This document shows, one piece after another, positions 1 to 7,901 of a stretch of 64,000 nt of DNA (its first letter is position 1; each line of letters starts with the position of its first letter). Source of the stretch: Tabrizicola sp. (GTDB lineage Bacteria > Pseudomonadota > Alphaproteobacteria > Rhodobacterales > Rhodobacteraceae); the NCBI RefSeq assembly GCF_030694085.1, contig NZ_JAUXZE010000093.1, forward strand, positions 239,157-303,156, read 5' to 3'. Position numbers and translations under genes: made by a program. Under the pieces are notes generated by a model. It saw only the letters and a program-made list of their open reading frames with translations, made no database searches and was not told the origin of the DNA.

Positions 1-1
1 C

Positions 2-1141
2 GCCCGCCTGGAACCCTACCGGCTCTCCGGCACCCCCCTCAGTCCCCGCGCCCCCCGCACCCCGCTCACCCGAACCGCCTTCGCCGCCGCCCACGTCGTT
101 TCCGACCCCCTGCGCGAGCGGAACCCCTGGGACGGCCGCCCCGCCGTCGACTGGGATGCCACCCTGCACTTCCGCCAGCAGCTCTGGGACCAGGGCCTGC
201 ACCTCGCCGAGGCGATGGACACCGCCCAACGCGGCATGGGCGTCGACTGGCCGACGGCTCTGGAACTCATCCAGCGGACCATGCGCGCCGCCAGGGCCCA
301 CCCGATGCAGCCCCGCGTGGCCTGTGGGGCAGGGACCGACCACAGGGCCGATCTCACCACCTCCGACGCCATCCTGTCAGCCTACATGACCCAGGCCGAG
401 GCGATCGAGGCCGCCGGAGGCCAGCTCATCCTCATGGCCTCCCGCGCCTTCCCCGCCATCAACGCCTCGCCGGACACCTATCACACGGTCTACCGCCGTC
501 TGATCGACGGGGCGCGCGACCCGGTCATCCTCCACTGGCTCGGCCCTATGTTCGACCCCGCCCTCACCGGCTACTGGGGCAGCACCGACGTGGCCAAGGC
601 CTCCGACTTCGTCCTGTCCCTGATCGAGGAAAACCCCGCCAAGGTCGACGGCATCAAGATCTCCCTCCTCGACCAACACCATGAGGAAGCCTTCCGCGCC
701 CGCCTGCCCAATGGAGTCCGCCTCTACACCGGCGACGACTTCAACTACGCGCCACTGATCGAAGGGGACGGGACGCATTTTTCCCACTCGCTTCTCGGTA
801 TCTTCGCCGCCATTGCCCCGGCCGCCGCCCAGGCTCTCGAAGCCCTCGCCCAGGGCGACGCGACGACCTACCACCGCCTCCTTGCCCCGACTGTCCCGCT
901 GTCGCGCGAAATCTTCCGTACCCCCACTCGTTGCTACAAGGCCGGGATCGCGTTCCTCAGCTGGCTGAACGGCCACCAGTCGCATTTCATCATGCCCGCA
1001 GGCTTCCAGTCCAGCCGCGACATCACCCACTATGCCCAGGTCTTTCGCCTGGCCGACGCCGCAGGCTTGCTTTCCCGCCCCGATCTGGCAGAAGCGCGGA
1101 TGAAGACCCTTCTTTCTCTCCACGGGATTGACCAGGACTGA
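2..1141 (+). CDS. DUF993 dihydrodipicolinate-synthase-like protein (5' truncated by window)
   Basis: The reading frame is open from the left edge and continues into a protein of the DUF993 / dihydrodipicolinate synthase-like TIM-barrel group. About 379 residues are visible and the start lies outside the window. Segments such as YWGSTDVAKASDF, DGIKISLLDQHHEE and LYTGDDFNYAPLIEGDG fit this family. An ATG at 215 lies inside the conserved frame and is not the true start. The family usually sits in sugar or polyol catabolic clusters with Gfo/Idh oxidoreductases and isomerases. Its exact reaction is not established; an aldolase-like or lyase step is inferred. The stop TGA shares one base with the start of the LacI gene, so the two are co-transcribed. 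Confidence 0.75.
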   Translation, partial: ARLEPYRLSGTPLSPRAPRTPLTRTAFAAAHVVSDPLRERNPWDGRPAVDWDATLHFRQQLWDQGLHLAEAMDTAQRGMGVDWPTALELIQRTMRAARAHPMQPRVACGAGTDHRADLTTSDAILSAYMTQAEAIEAAGGQLILMASRAFPAINASPDTYHTVYRRLIDGARDPVILHWLGPMFDPALTGYWGSTDVAKASDFVLSLIEENPAKVDGIKISLLDQHHEEAFRARLPNGVRLYTGDDFNYAPLIEGDGTHFSHSLLGIFAAIAPAAAQALEALAQGDATTYHRLLAPTVPLSREIFRTPTRCYKAGIAFLSWLNGHQSHFIMPAGFQSSRDITHYAQVFRLADAAGLLSRPDLAEARMKTLLSLHGIDQD

Positions 1142-2139
1142 TGGACAAACGGCCGACGATCATCGATGTGGCGACGCTTGCGGGCGTCTCCAAATCGACC
1201 GTCAGCCTGGTCCTGCAACAAAGCCCGCTGGTCCGCGAGGAAACCCGTCAGGACGTCCGCCGCGCGATGGCCCAGCTTGGCTACGTCTACAACCGCGCCG
1301 CCGCCAACCTGCGCTCCTCCAACGCCGGGCTGATCGGTGTCGTGATCAACGACCTGCGCAACCCGTTCTTCACCGAATTCGCCACCTCGCTGCAGATGGC
1401 GCTTTCCGCAAGGGGCTACGCCACCGTCCTGGCCAACACCGACGAAGACCCCGCCCTGCAAGCCCAGGTCGTCGGCGCAATGCTGGAACACGGGGTCGCG
1501 GCCCTGATCGTTTCGCCGGCCTATGGCGACGAGACCGCCTTCGACGCCGTCGCCCGCGCCAATGTCCCGGTGCTGCAAGTCCTGCGCCAGGTCGTCGCCT
1601 CGGACCGCTTCCCCTTCGCCGCCCCCGATTACCCGACCGGCAGTCGCCTTGCGACCGAACACCTTCTGGCCCAGGGCGCGCAGCGCATCGCGTTTGTCGG
1701 CGGCCTTGAAGGCCGGGCGGTCACGCAACTGCGCATGTCGGGCTACCGGGCCACCCTCGCCGCCCATGGCCTGCAACCGCTGCACCTTCCCGGCCGCCCC
1801 GGCCGCGCCTTCGGGCGCGAGGCGGCACGCTGGCTGGTGCAGGAACACCCGACGGTCGACGCCGTGCTGTGCTTCAATGATCTTACCGCGCTTGGCCTGC
1901 TGACCGGCTGCACCGAGCTTGGCCGCCCGGTCGGCTCGGCGCTGAAGATCGTCGGCTTCGACGACATCGAAGACTGCGCCCAGGCCTATCCCGCCCTGTC
2001 CTCGGTCCGCTGTGATATCGCCGGGTTCGGGCGGCAGATGGCGGAAACGGTGCTGGAATGGCTGGAAAATGACCATCGCCCGCCGCCGGAAACCGTTACA
2101 CCCGTCACATTGATCCCCCGCGCGTCGAGCATCGGCTGA
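1141..2139 (+). CDS. LacI-family transcriptional regulator
   Basis: This 332-residue protein has an N-terminal LacI helix-turn-helix (about residues 5-27, TIIDVATLAGVSKSTVSLVL), a hinge region (about 45-60) and a periplasmic-binding-protein-like effector domain (from about residue 61, AGLIGVVINDLRNPFF). Family members repress catabolic operons and are released by a sugar or sugar-phosphate ligand. The gene overlaps both neighbours by a single base (TGATG), so it is embedded in the operon it probably controls. The inducer cannot be read from the sequence. The glycerate kinase downstream suggests a route that ends in glycerate. Confidence 0.93.
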   Translation: MDKRPTIIDVATLAGVSKSTVSLVLQQSPLVREETRQDVRRAMAQLGYVYNRAAANLRSSNAGLIGVVINDLRNPFFTEFATSLQMALSARGYATVLANTDEDPALQAQVVGAMLEHGVAALIVSPAYGDETAFDAVARANVPVLQVLRQVVASDRFPFAAPDYPTGSRLATEHLLAQGAQRIAFVGGLEGRAVTQLRMSGYRATLAAHGLQPLHLPGRPGRAFGREAARWLVQEHPTVDAVLCFNDLTALGLLTGCTELGRPVGSALKIVGFDDIEDCAQAYPALSSVRCDIAGFGRQMAETVLEWLENDHRPPPETVTPVTLIPRASSIG

Positions 2140-3383
2140 TGATCCCAGACCCCGCCCACTTCCTTCGCAGCCTTTTCGACCGTGCGGTCGAGGTCGCCGA
2201 CCCGATGCGCTCGCTTGCCGGTTTCCTGCCCGAAAAGCCCAGCGGACGCGTCCTGGTTATCGGCGCGGGCAAGGCCTCGGCCCGCATGGCCGAGGCGGTG
2301 GAATCTGCCTGGGGTCCGTGCCAGGGCCTCGTTATCACCCGCTACGGCTACGCCCGGCCCTGCAAGGGCATCGAGATCGTCTGTGCCGCCCACCCGGTCC
2401 CCGACCAGGCCGGGGTCGATGCGACCCAACGGATGCTGAAGCTTCTGGAAGACCTCACCGAAGACGATTTCGTCCTGGCCCTCATCTCTGGCGGGGCCTC
2501 GGCGCTCCTTTGCGCCCCGGCCGATGGCATGACGCTGGCTGAAAAGCAGCAGGTCAACGCGGCCCTCCTTGCTTCGGGTGCGCCAATCGTCGCGATGAAC
2601 ACGGTCAGGAAGCACCTGTCCTGCGTCAAAGGCGGCCAGCTTTCGGCCGCCGCCTACCCGGCCCGGATGCTTGCGCTGATGATTTCGGATGTGCCCGGCG
2701 ACGATCCCGCCTTCATCGGCTCCGGCCCCACCGTGGGCGACGGCACCACTGCCGATGATGCCCGTGCCATCCTCGACCGCTGGACAATCCCGGTCCCCAC
2801 CTCTGCGCGCGCGGCCCTTGCGCAATCGGGCGTCGTCCCGCCTGGCGATCCGCGCCTGTCACGCACCGAAAACGTGATCTATGCCGCCCCCGCCCAGTCC
2901 CTTGCCGCCGCGGCCGAGCTTGCCGCGCCCCTGGCAAAGGTCCGCACCCTTGGCGACCGGATCGAGGGTGAAGCGCGCGAGGTTGCCCGAGATCAGGCCG
3001 CGATGGCCAGGGACATCGCGGCAAGCCTGAAGCCGGGGGACCGCCCGGTCCTTCTGCTTTCCGGCGGAGAGCTGACCGTGACCCGCACCGGCGACGGGGT
3101 AGGGGGTCCCAACGCCGAGTTCTGCCTCGCGCTGGCCCTCGCCCTTGACGGCCACTCGCAGATCCACGCGCTCGCCTGCGACACCGACGGCGTCGATGGC
3201 GCGGCCGAGGTCGCGGGCGCGCTGGTCTCCCCTGTCACGCTGCACACCCCCGGCGCTGCCGATGCCTTGGCCCGCAACGACGCCCATAGCTGGTTCGCCA
3301 AGGCTGGCTCGCAGGTCGTGACCGGGCCGACGCTGACCAACGTCAACGACTTCCGCGCGGTCCTGATCCTGCCGCCGGAGTGA
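2139..3383 (+). CDS. Glycerate 2-kinase (DUF4147/MOFRL type)
   Basis: This 414-residue protein is full length for the GckA/TtuD-type glycerate kinases. These phosphorylate D-glycerate to 2-phosphoglycerate and are distinct from the GlxK type. The N-terminal DUF4147 domain shows VIGAGKASARMAEAV and ALISGGASALLCAP. The C-terminal MOFRL domain shows GGPNAEFCLALALAL and ACDTDGVDGAAEVAGA. The family is often mislabelled hydroxypyruvate reductase because of a tartrate-operon annotation. It is co-transcribed with the LacI gene (1-base overlap). Besides serving the sugar operon, it could supply the glycerate kinase step of the serine cycle encoded at the right end of the window, which lacks one. That second role is an inference. 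Confidence 0.92.
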   Translation: MIPDPAHFLRSLFDRAVEVADPMRSLAGFLPEKPSGRVLVIGAGKASARMAEAVESAWGPCQGLVITRYGYARPCKGIEIVCAAHPVPDQAGVDATQRMLKLLEDLTEDDFVLALISGGASALLCAPADGMTLAEKQQVNAALLASGAPIVAMNTVRKHLSCVKGGQLSAAAYPARMLALMISDVPGDDPAFIGSGPTVGDGTTADDARAILDRWTIPVPTSARAALAQSGVVPPGDPRLSRTENVIYAAPAQSLAAAAELAAPLAKVRTLGDRIEGEAREVARDQAAMARDIAASLKPGDRPVLLLSGGELTVTRTGDGVGGPNAEFCLALALALDGHSQIHALACDTDGVDGAAEVAGALVSPVTLHTPGAADALARNDAHSWFAKAGSQVVTGPTLTNVNDFRAVLILPPE

Positions 3384-3476
3384 CGGCAGTTCGGGCGGGC
3401 AGGGTGGTGGCGGGAAATCTTAACAATCCCCTAACGTCCGCAAGCAATTCATTGAATTTAAATATGAATCAGGTTT

Positions 3477-3491
3477 TGTCCACCGTGGACA
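3477..3491. repeat. Inverted repeat in convergent gap
   Basis: A perfect inverted repeat, TGTCCAC-C-GTGGACA, lies between the glycerate kinase and the histidine kinase, which converge. Just left of it, 3447-3469 is an A+T-rich island with ATTCAT and ATGAAT arms around ATTTAAAT. The repeat could act in transcript ends, but it has no clean U-tract on either strand, so it is recorded as a repeat only. Confidence 0.4.
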
Positions 3492-3513
3492 CATGTCTTG
3501 CACGGTCCGCCGC

Positions 3514-4869
3514 CTAGCCCCTTTTCGACGGCCGCGCCCGGGGCAGGGGCAGGGTGATCCGTACTGCCAGCCCCGCCAGCGTCCGGCTCTCCTCCAGCGC
3601 GATCGTCGCGCCATAGGCCTGCAGCAGGTCGCTTGCGATGGCCAGCCCCAGCCCCGTGCCCGGCTTCGAGGTGTCCAGCCGCGCGCCCGAGCGCATCGCT
3701 TCGGCGCGGTCGGCCTCGGGGATGCCCGGCCCGTCATCCTCGATCAGGATCTCGATCCCCGCCGGCCGCTTGCGGACAGTCAAGGACATCGCCGACCGGC
3801 ACCATTTGAGGGCATTGTCCAGAAGGTTGCCCAGCACTTCCTCGATGTCTTGCGCATCGATCCTGATCGTCAGGCCTGGGTCGCAGGCAATGCGAAATGC
3901 CTTCCCCTCGCGTTCGGCCAGCATGCCGAACATCCGCCCGAACCGGCCAACCGAATGGCTGAGATCGGTCCGCGACTGCGTCGCCTCGCCGGAATTTGCC
4001 GCCCGAAGCCGCGCCAAAGATCGTCCCAGCTGCGCATCCACCCGGTCCAGCGCCTCCAGCGCCTTGTCCATGTCATGCGTGCCCTCGGCCAGCACTGACA
4101 ATTCGTTGCGCAGGATCGCGCTTGGCGTCTTCAGCGCATGGGCCAGATCCGCCGCTTGCCGACGCGACCGGCTGATGATCTCGCGGTTGCGCGCCAGCAG
4201 GCCGTTGATGTCGGCAACCAGGGGGGCGACTTCCTCGGGGTAATCCGCCTCGCTCAACTCTTCGTCGCGGTCCCAGCGGTGTGCCACGTCGCGGCGCAGG
4301 CGGTCCAGCGGGCGCACGATGGACGCCGTCTGCACCAGCACGCTGGCCAACCCGATGACAGCAACCAGAGCGAAGGCCACGACCAGGCTCCGCCGTGTCT
4401 CCAACCGTTCGGCGTTCAGTTCGGCCAGCGTCTCGGCCACCGCAACCGTCCAGGTGCTGCCATCCTCCAGCGTGATCAGTTGCTGGGCCAGACGCACCTC
4501 TTCGACGTCGGGGTTTGCCGCAGACAGGATGTTCAACGCCGTAGATGCGACAGCCGGACCGGGCAATGTCGCGTCCAGAAGCGATGCCGAAGTAAAGATC
4601 TGCCCATCCGGTCGCGTGACTTGCCAGTAACGACCGGAAAAAGGCGTCTGATAGGCCGGATCGAACAAGAGATCACCCAGCTGGCCCGCGTCCTCGGATA
4701 CCGAGTTCAGCGCGACGACGATCTGCGTGTGGCGATCGAACAGCGCCCTGTCGAAGCGCTGCAGGACCCGCTGGTTCAGGAAGGAATACAAAAGGAAGGT
4801 CCCGATCGTCAGCGATACCAGTGCCGCGATGCCACCGCTGATCCACGCCCGTTTGCGCAGGGACAGCAT
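3514..4869 (-). CDS. Sensor histidine kinase, PhoQ-like
   Basis: This 451-residue inner-membrane kinase has TM1 at about 11-31, a periplasmic domain of about 130 residues, TM2 at about 161-181, a HAMP-like linker, the H-box DLAHALKTPSAIL (phospho-acceptor His244), the N-box GNLLDNALKW (Asn352) and the ATP-lid motifs EDDGPGIP and GTGLGLA. All catalytic motifs are intact. The start overlaps the stop of the response regulator by one base, so the pair is translated together. The operon begins with a PepSY protein, and many PhoQ-like kinases are linked to envelope stress or cation sensing. The actual signal is unknown. Confidence 0.93.
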   Translation of the reverse strand: MLSLRKRAWISGGIAALVSLTIGTFLLYSFLNQRVLQRFDRALFDRHTQIVVALNSVSEDAGQLGDLLFDPAYQTPFSGRYWQVTRPDGQIFTSASLLDATLPGPAVASTALNILSAANPDVEEVRLAQQLITLEDGSTWTVAVAETLAELNAERLETRRSLVVAFALVAVIGLASVLVQTASIVRPLDRLRRDVAHRWDRDEELSEADYPEEVAPLVADINGLLARNREIISRSRRQAADLAHALKTPSAILRNELSVLAEGTHDMDKALEALDRVDAQLGRSLARLRAANSGEATQSRTDLSHSVGRFGRMFGMLAEREGKAFRIACDPGLTIRIDAQDIEEVLGNLLDNALKWCRSAMSLTVRKRPAGIEILIEDDGPGIPEADRAEAMRSGARLDTSKPGTGLGLAIASDLLQAYGATIALEESRTLAGLAVRITLPLPRARPSKRG

Positions 4870-5528
4870 CAGGGGGCGTCGATCATGTATCCGCGGCCCC
4901 GCATGGTCTGGATCAGATCCGGTCCAAGTTTCTTGCGAAGCCGGTTGATGAACACCGCGATGGTGTTGGAATCGCGGTCCCCGTCATACTCGTAGATATG
5001 CTCGGACAACTCGGTGCGCGAGATCAGCCGCCCGGCGTTGTGGATCAGATAGGTGAGCACCGCGACCTCCTGCGAGGTCAGGTCCACGGGAACGCCCTGC
5101 ACCGTCGCCCGCCCATGCCGGGTGTCAAACACCACGCCGTCGCGTTCGTACAGCGGATTGGTCCGCCCTGAGCTTCTGCGCAACGCCGCGCGGACCCGGG
5201 CCGCCAGCTCCGGCAGGTGGAATGGCTTGGTCAGGTAATCGTCCGCACCGGCATCCAGGCCATCGACCCGATCAGACCAGCCATCCCGCGCCGTCAGGAT
5301 CAGGACCGGCGTCGTGACCCCGTTCCCGCGCCATTCCTTCAGGATCGATATCCCGTCCCGGATCGGCAAGCCGATGTCGAGGATGATCATGTCGTAAGGT
5401 TCGGTCGCCCCAAGGAAGCCCGCTTCCTGGCCATCATGCGCGACATCGACAATCCGGCCCTCGGCAGCAAGGAGCCGTTTTATCTGGTCACATAGGACCA
5501 CTTCGTCTTCAGCAAGGAGAATTCTCAT
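4869..5528 (-). CDS. OmpR/PhoP-family response regulator
   Basis: The ATG at 5528 gives MRILLAEDEVVLC, the canonical receiver start; the frame continues 11 codons further upstream without family similarity. The 219-residue protein has a receiver domain with the phospho-acceptor Asp51 (MIILDIGLPIRDG), conserved LTAR and Lys (DYLTKPF), and a C-terminal winged helix ending in QTMRGRGYMIDAP. It should dimerise on direct repeats spaced about 11 bp, as is known for OmpR/PhoP regulators. Exactly such repeats occur at 6095-6110 and 7599-7614, making this the leading candidate for the factor that reads them. Confidence 0.94.
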   Translation of the reverse strand: MRILLAEDEVVLCDQIKRLLAAEGRIVDVAHDGQEAGFLGATEPYDMIILDIGLPIRDGISILKEWRGNGVTTPVLILTARDGWSDRVDGLDAGADDYLTKPFHLPELAARVRAALRRSSGRTNPLYERDGVVFDTRHGRATVQGVPVDLTSQEVAVLTYLIHNAGRLISRTELSEHIYEYDGDRDSNTIAVFINRLRKKLGPDLIQTMRGRGYMIDAP

Positions 5529-5573
5529 GGCGTCAGGGATTACACCCCAATTTGGCAACAATTAAGGCGAAGA

Positions 5574-6071
5574 TCAGTTCTTGCCGCCACCGCCGTTGCC
5601 GCCGCCACCACCGTTGCCGCCACCACCGTTGCCGCCGCCACCGTTGCCGCCGCCACTATTACCACCGGAATTGCCCCCGGTCTTGCCATTGGACCCGGCA
5701 GTCTGGCTCTTGCCCTTGTTGCCCTTACCCTTGCCACCTTCGGCTGCGGCAGCAAGATCACGGCCGATGGCGGAATTCTTGCCCACCTGCTCGCCCGTGC
5801 GGGCATTGATGATGACGCTGATGACCGACCCGTTCGCCTTCTTCAGGACGATCCGGTAGAAGACGTCCTCGATCTGGAACGCGCGCGCTTCGATCGGCTC
5901 GCCGCCGGTCGACTGCGCCACCGCTTCGATCACGCGCTTGAGACTGATCATGTCGCCCGAACGCGCCGCCTGACGCAGTTCCGCTGCATCCAGCTCACGG
6001 ACAGTGGCCGCAAGGCTGGGTCCCGCCGCGGCGAGCATCGATATAAGAACTATGGTTAGCCCAAGTTTCAT
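5574..6071 (-). CDS. Exported PepSY-domain protein with Gly/Asn-rich tail
   Basis: This 165-residue protein has a signal peptide (MKLGLTIVLISMLAAAGPSLAA). A PepSY-like domain follows at about residues 35-95 (ISLKRVIEAVAQ... ARAFQIEDVFYRIVLKKANGSVISVIINARTGEQV). From about 110 the C-terminus is low complexity (KGKGNKGK, then GGGNGGGG repeats). PepSY domains act outside the membrane as inhibitors or modulators of partner proteins. It is the first gene of a minus-strand unit with the response regulator and kinase (45-base gap), so it may tune the sensor. The Gly-rich tail is encoded by a short-period repeat that may vary in length. Confidence 0.85.
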   Translation of the reverse strand: MKLGLTIVLISMLAAAGPSLAATVRELDAAELRQAARSGDMISLKRVIEAVAQSTGGEPIEARAFQIEDVFYRIVLKKANGSVISVIINARTGEQVGKNSAIGRDLAAAAEGGKGKGNKGKSQTAGSNGKTGGNSGGNSGGGNGGGGNGGGGNGGGGGNGGGGKN

Positions 6072-6094
6072 GAGGCTGATCTAGCAGATTCGAT

Positions 6095-6134
6095 ATGAAC
6101 TGAAGATGAATAGCCGGTTCTCTATGAGTTAAAC
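6095..6134 (+). promoter_or_regulatory. PhoP-box-like operator/promoter, copy 1
   Basis: Read on the plus strand, this is ATGAACTGAAGATGAAT followed by AGCCGGTTCTCTATGAGTTAAAC. ATGAA is repeated with an 11-bp period, the spacing used by OmpR/PhoP regulators. The 40-bp block aligns without gaps to the minus-strand block at 7614-7575 with 29 of 40 identities. It lies 94 bp before the ATG of the secreted Lys-rich protein, and 23 bp before the PepSY gene on the other strand, so it could serve both. TTAAAC is a possible -10 element. The assignment to the neighbouring regulator is inferred. Confidence 0.65.
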
Positions 6135-6228
6135 GCCCGTGGTGTCTAGTGCCGTTATGGACCTGCGACTCGGGTTCGGCCCGGTCGACTCTGCCCAGCA
6201 GGTCGCACCAATTCATTAGAGGTAAGAG

Positions 6229-7143
6229 ATGAAGAAGACGTCCCTGCAATTCCTGAAGGCATGCTCGCTTTCGGTGGCCCTCCTGGGCTCGGTCGCCATC
6301 GTCGCGACTGTGTCGATGCCGGACGTGGCGTTCGCCAAGTCGGGCAATGACAATGGCGGTGGCAATGGCGGCGGCAACGGCAACGGAGGCAACTCTGACA
6401 AGTCGGGCGGCAGCAGCAAGGCTGACAAGGCTGACAAGGCGGGCAAGTCCGACAAGTCCGGCAAGTCGGACAAGGCCGACAAGAAGAAGTCCGGCGGCGA
6501 CAGTGCCAAGTCGAAGACCAAGGAAAAGGCCAAAGCCAAAGCCAAGGCAAAACCGAAGAAGAAGGACCTTGCCGGGGAACTTGGCGTCCATCCGTCCGAA
6601 CTGGGTGCGCTGAACGCGGCCCATGCCAACGAGAACGCGCTGAAGAACGCCTCGCCGAATTCGCGCGTCGGCCGAATCGCCGCCTACCGCGATTCCGTGC
6701 TGGCCGGAGAGGCCCTGGCCGATGAACTTGCGCTGAAGGAAGCCGAGCTTGCTGGACTGGACTTGCCCTCGCGCGGGGCTGACCTGATCAAGACCGACCT
6801 TGACCTTGCGGTCGAAGAATCGGGAACCGCAGCGGGCAACGTCACCGCTCTGGAAACCCAGCTTGCGAACACCGATCCGGCCGACACCGTCGCAATCGAC
6901 GCGATCAATGCCCAGCTTGTCACGGCACGCGAGACGCTGACTGCTGCCGAACTGGCAGAAGCAGGGCTTCAGGCCGAGTATGACAATGCCGTCGCCTATG
7001 AAGCGGTGGACGCCGAAATCGACGAGCTGACCCAGAAGATCGAAGACCAGCCTGCGCTGGAGCGGTCGCTTCTGGAAGCTGCGGCGAACAAGGAAGTGAC
7101 CGACGAGGTCGAGGCCGCGGTCAAGAAGCTGCTCGGCCTCTGA
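6229..7143 (+). CDS. Secreted Lys/Asp/Ser-rich protein, function unknown
   Basis: I do not recognise a family. The 304-residue product has a long signal peptide (MKKTSLQFLKACSLSVALLGSVAIVATVSMPDVAFA), a Gly/Asn stretch (about 40-58), a Lys/Asp/Ser repeat region (about 60-100, ADKADKAGKSDKSGKSDK), a Lys/Ala-rich stretch to about 120, and then an acidic mostly helical part (about 125-304). The last part contains heptad-like Leu/Ala patterns that suggest coiled coil. A Shine-Dalgarno-like AGAGG precedes the ATG. It is divergent from the PepSY/two-component operon and sits behind the shared 40-bp promoter block, so it is a likely target of that system. An envelope-binding or matrix role is possible but unproven. 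Confidence 0.8.
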   Translation: MKKTSLQFLKACSLSVALLGSVAIVATVSMPDVAFAKSGNDNGGGNGGGNGNGGNSDKSGGSSKADKADKAGKSDKSGKSDKADKKKSGGDSAKSKTKEKAKAKAKAKPKKKDLAGELGVHPSELGALNAAHANENALKNASPNSRVGRIAAYRDSVLAGEALADELALKEAELAGLDLPSRGADLIKTDLDLAVEESGTAAGNVTALETQLANTDPADTVAIDAINAQLVTARETLTAAELAEAGLQAEYDNAVAYEAVDAEIDELTQKIEDQPALERSLLEAAANKEVTDEVEAAVKKLLGL

Positions 7144-7163
7144 TTCCACCACACAGACTGCAA

Positions 7164-7186
7164 ACGGCCGGCCATCCGTCGGCCGT
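7164..7186 (+). terminator. Hairpin after the secreted Lys-rich gene
   Basis: ACGGCCG (7164-7170) pairs with CGGCCGT (7180-7186), 20 bases after the stop, and is followed by CTTGCGTTT. The stem is strong, but the T-run is interrupted. Confidence 0.5.
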
Positions 7187-7245
7187 CTTGCGTTTCAGAC
7201 GATCGCTGTGGCGTTGGCCGCCCTGGAAGATCGACTGTTGCAAAT

Positions 7246-7276
7246 GAAAAAGGCCACCCGGAACCCGGATGGCCTT
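7246..7276 (-). terminator. Rho-independent terminator for the 63-aa gene
   Basis: On the minus strand, AAGGCCATCCGG, a GTT loop and CCGGGTGGCCTT form a 12-bp stem with one G-T pair, followed directly by TTTCATTT. It lies 26 bases beyond the stop codon of the small gene at 7303. Confidence 0.75.
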
Positions 7277-7302
7277 CGCTTCGCAACGGAGAACAGGAAA
7301 CC

Positions 7303-7494
7303 TCAGGCGGCGAACGCCCGGGAGGCAATCCGGTCAAGGGCGGCGACGACGTCCTCGACCGGCGGGAACCGCTTCAGATCCGCGGGGAATATGCTGCCCG
7401 AGGATTTCTGGCGTTTCTGAAGCGGCTGGCCATCAAAGGCCCGCAGGTCGGCAGTCAGGTACAGGCGATTTTCCTCGGTCGACGAACGCAGCAT
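7303..7494 (-). CDS. Small conserved-looking protein, 63 aa, function unknown
   Basis: The ATG at 7494 has GGGGGAA just upstream, giving MLRSSTEENRLYLTADLRAFDGQPLQKRQKSS and ending DRIASRAFAA. A GTG at 7506 would add four residues. There is no signal peptide or membrane segment. The gene has its own terminator and an upstream block (7575-7614) that matches the promoter of the secreted protein at 6229, which supports it being real and co-regulated. No function can be assigned. Confidence 0.65.
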   Translation of the reverse strand: MLRSSTEENRLYLTADLRAFDGQPLQKRQKSSGSIFPADLKRFPPVEDVVAALDRIASRAFAA

Positions 7495-7901
7495 GACTTC
7501 CCCCACAGATACACATGTCGTTCGCTCTTGCTGGCGGATTGCGACTCATCTTGGAATCACTCTGCCAAAACCATGTTTAATGTGTCGCGAACCTGGCGTT
7601 CATCTTCGGTTCATCTTCATCCGGCCCGCATTCCGCCACGGCGGTGCCCACTTTCCGGTCTCTGGCCATTTCTTGGGTGAGGCAAAGGGCCTCGGGGCGC
7701 GGCGCGGCTTGGCGCGCGAAACCTGCGGGTGTTTGACAGCGGAGTGCAGAATGGGATGGCCTGGTGTTGAAGTCCGCGACCCAGGGAAGTCTTTTCACAA
7801 GCACATGCCGCACCCCGGTCTTGGGCACTGACTGCAGGCGACCGGTCCTATAGTCCTGGCAAAAGACGGCGGCCCGCGGCCCTTGTCCGCGTTCGGGCCT
7901 T
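7495..7901. other. 407-bp intergenic region with one operator
   Basis: Apart from the 40-bp block at 7575-7614, I see no gene here. The open frames that cross it have poor protein-like composition. A perfect TTGACA (7733-7738) is present but no matching -10 follows at normal spacing. Confidence 0.6.
7575..7614 (-). promoter_or_regulatory. PhoP-box-like operator/promoter, copy 2
   Basis: Read on the minus strand, this is ATGAACCGAAGATGAAC followed by GCCAGGTTCGCGACACATTAAAC. It is the gap-free partner of the block at 6095-6134: same 11-bp-phased ATGAA repeat, same GGTTC and same TTAAAC at identical spacing. It is 80 bp before the start of the 63-residue gene at 7494 and in the same orientation to that gene as copy 1 is to the secreted protein gene. 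On the plus strand a third TTCAT follows at 7616-7620. Confidence 0.65.

Noticed and set aside
7733..7738. Consensus TTGACA in the gap before the B12 gene
   Set aside because: No acceptable -10 follows at 15-19 bp and no plus-strand gene lies downstream.
7493..7831. 112-residue plus-strand ORF between the 63-aa gene and the B12 protein gene
   Set aside because: Its composition is rich in Cys, His, Arg and Trp without any family pattern, it has no ribosome binding site, and it crosses a likely operator.
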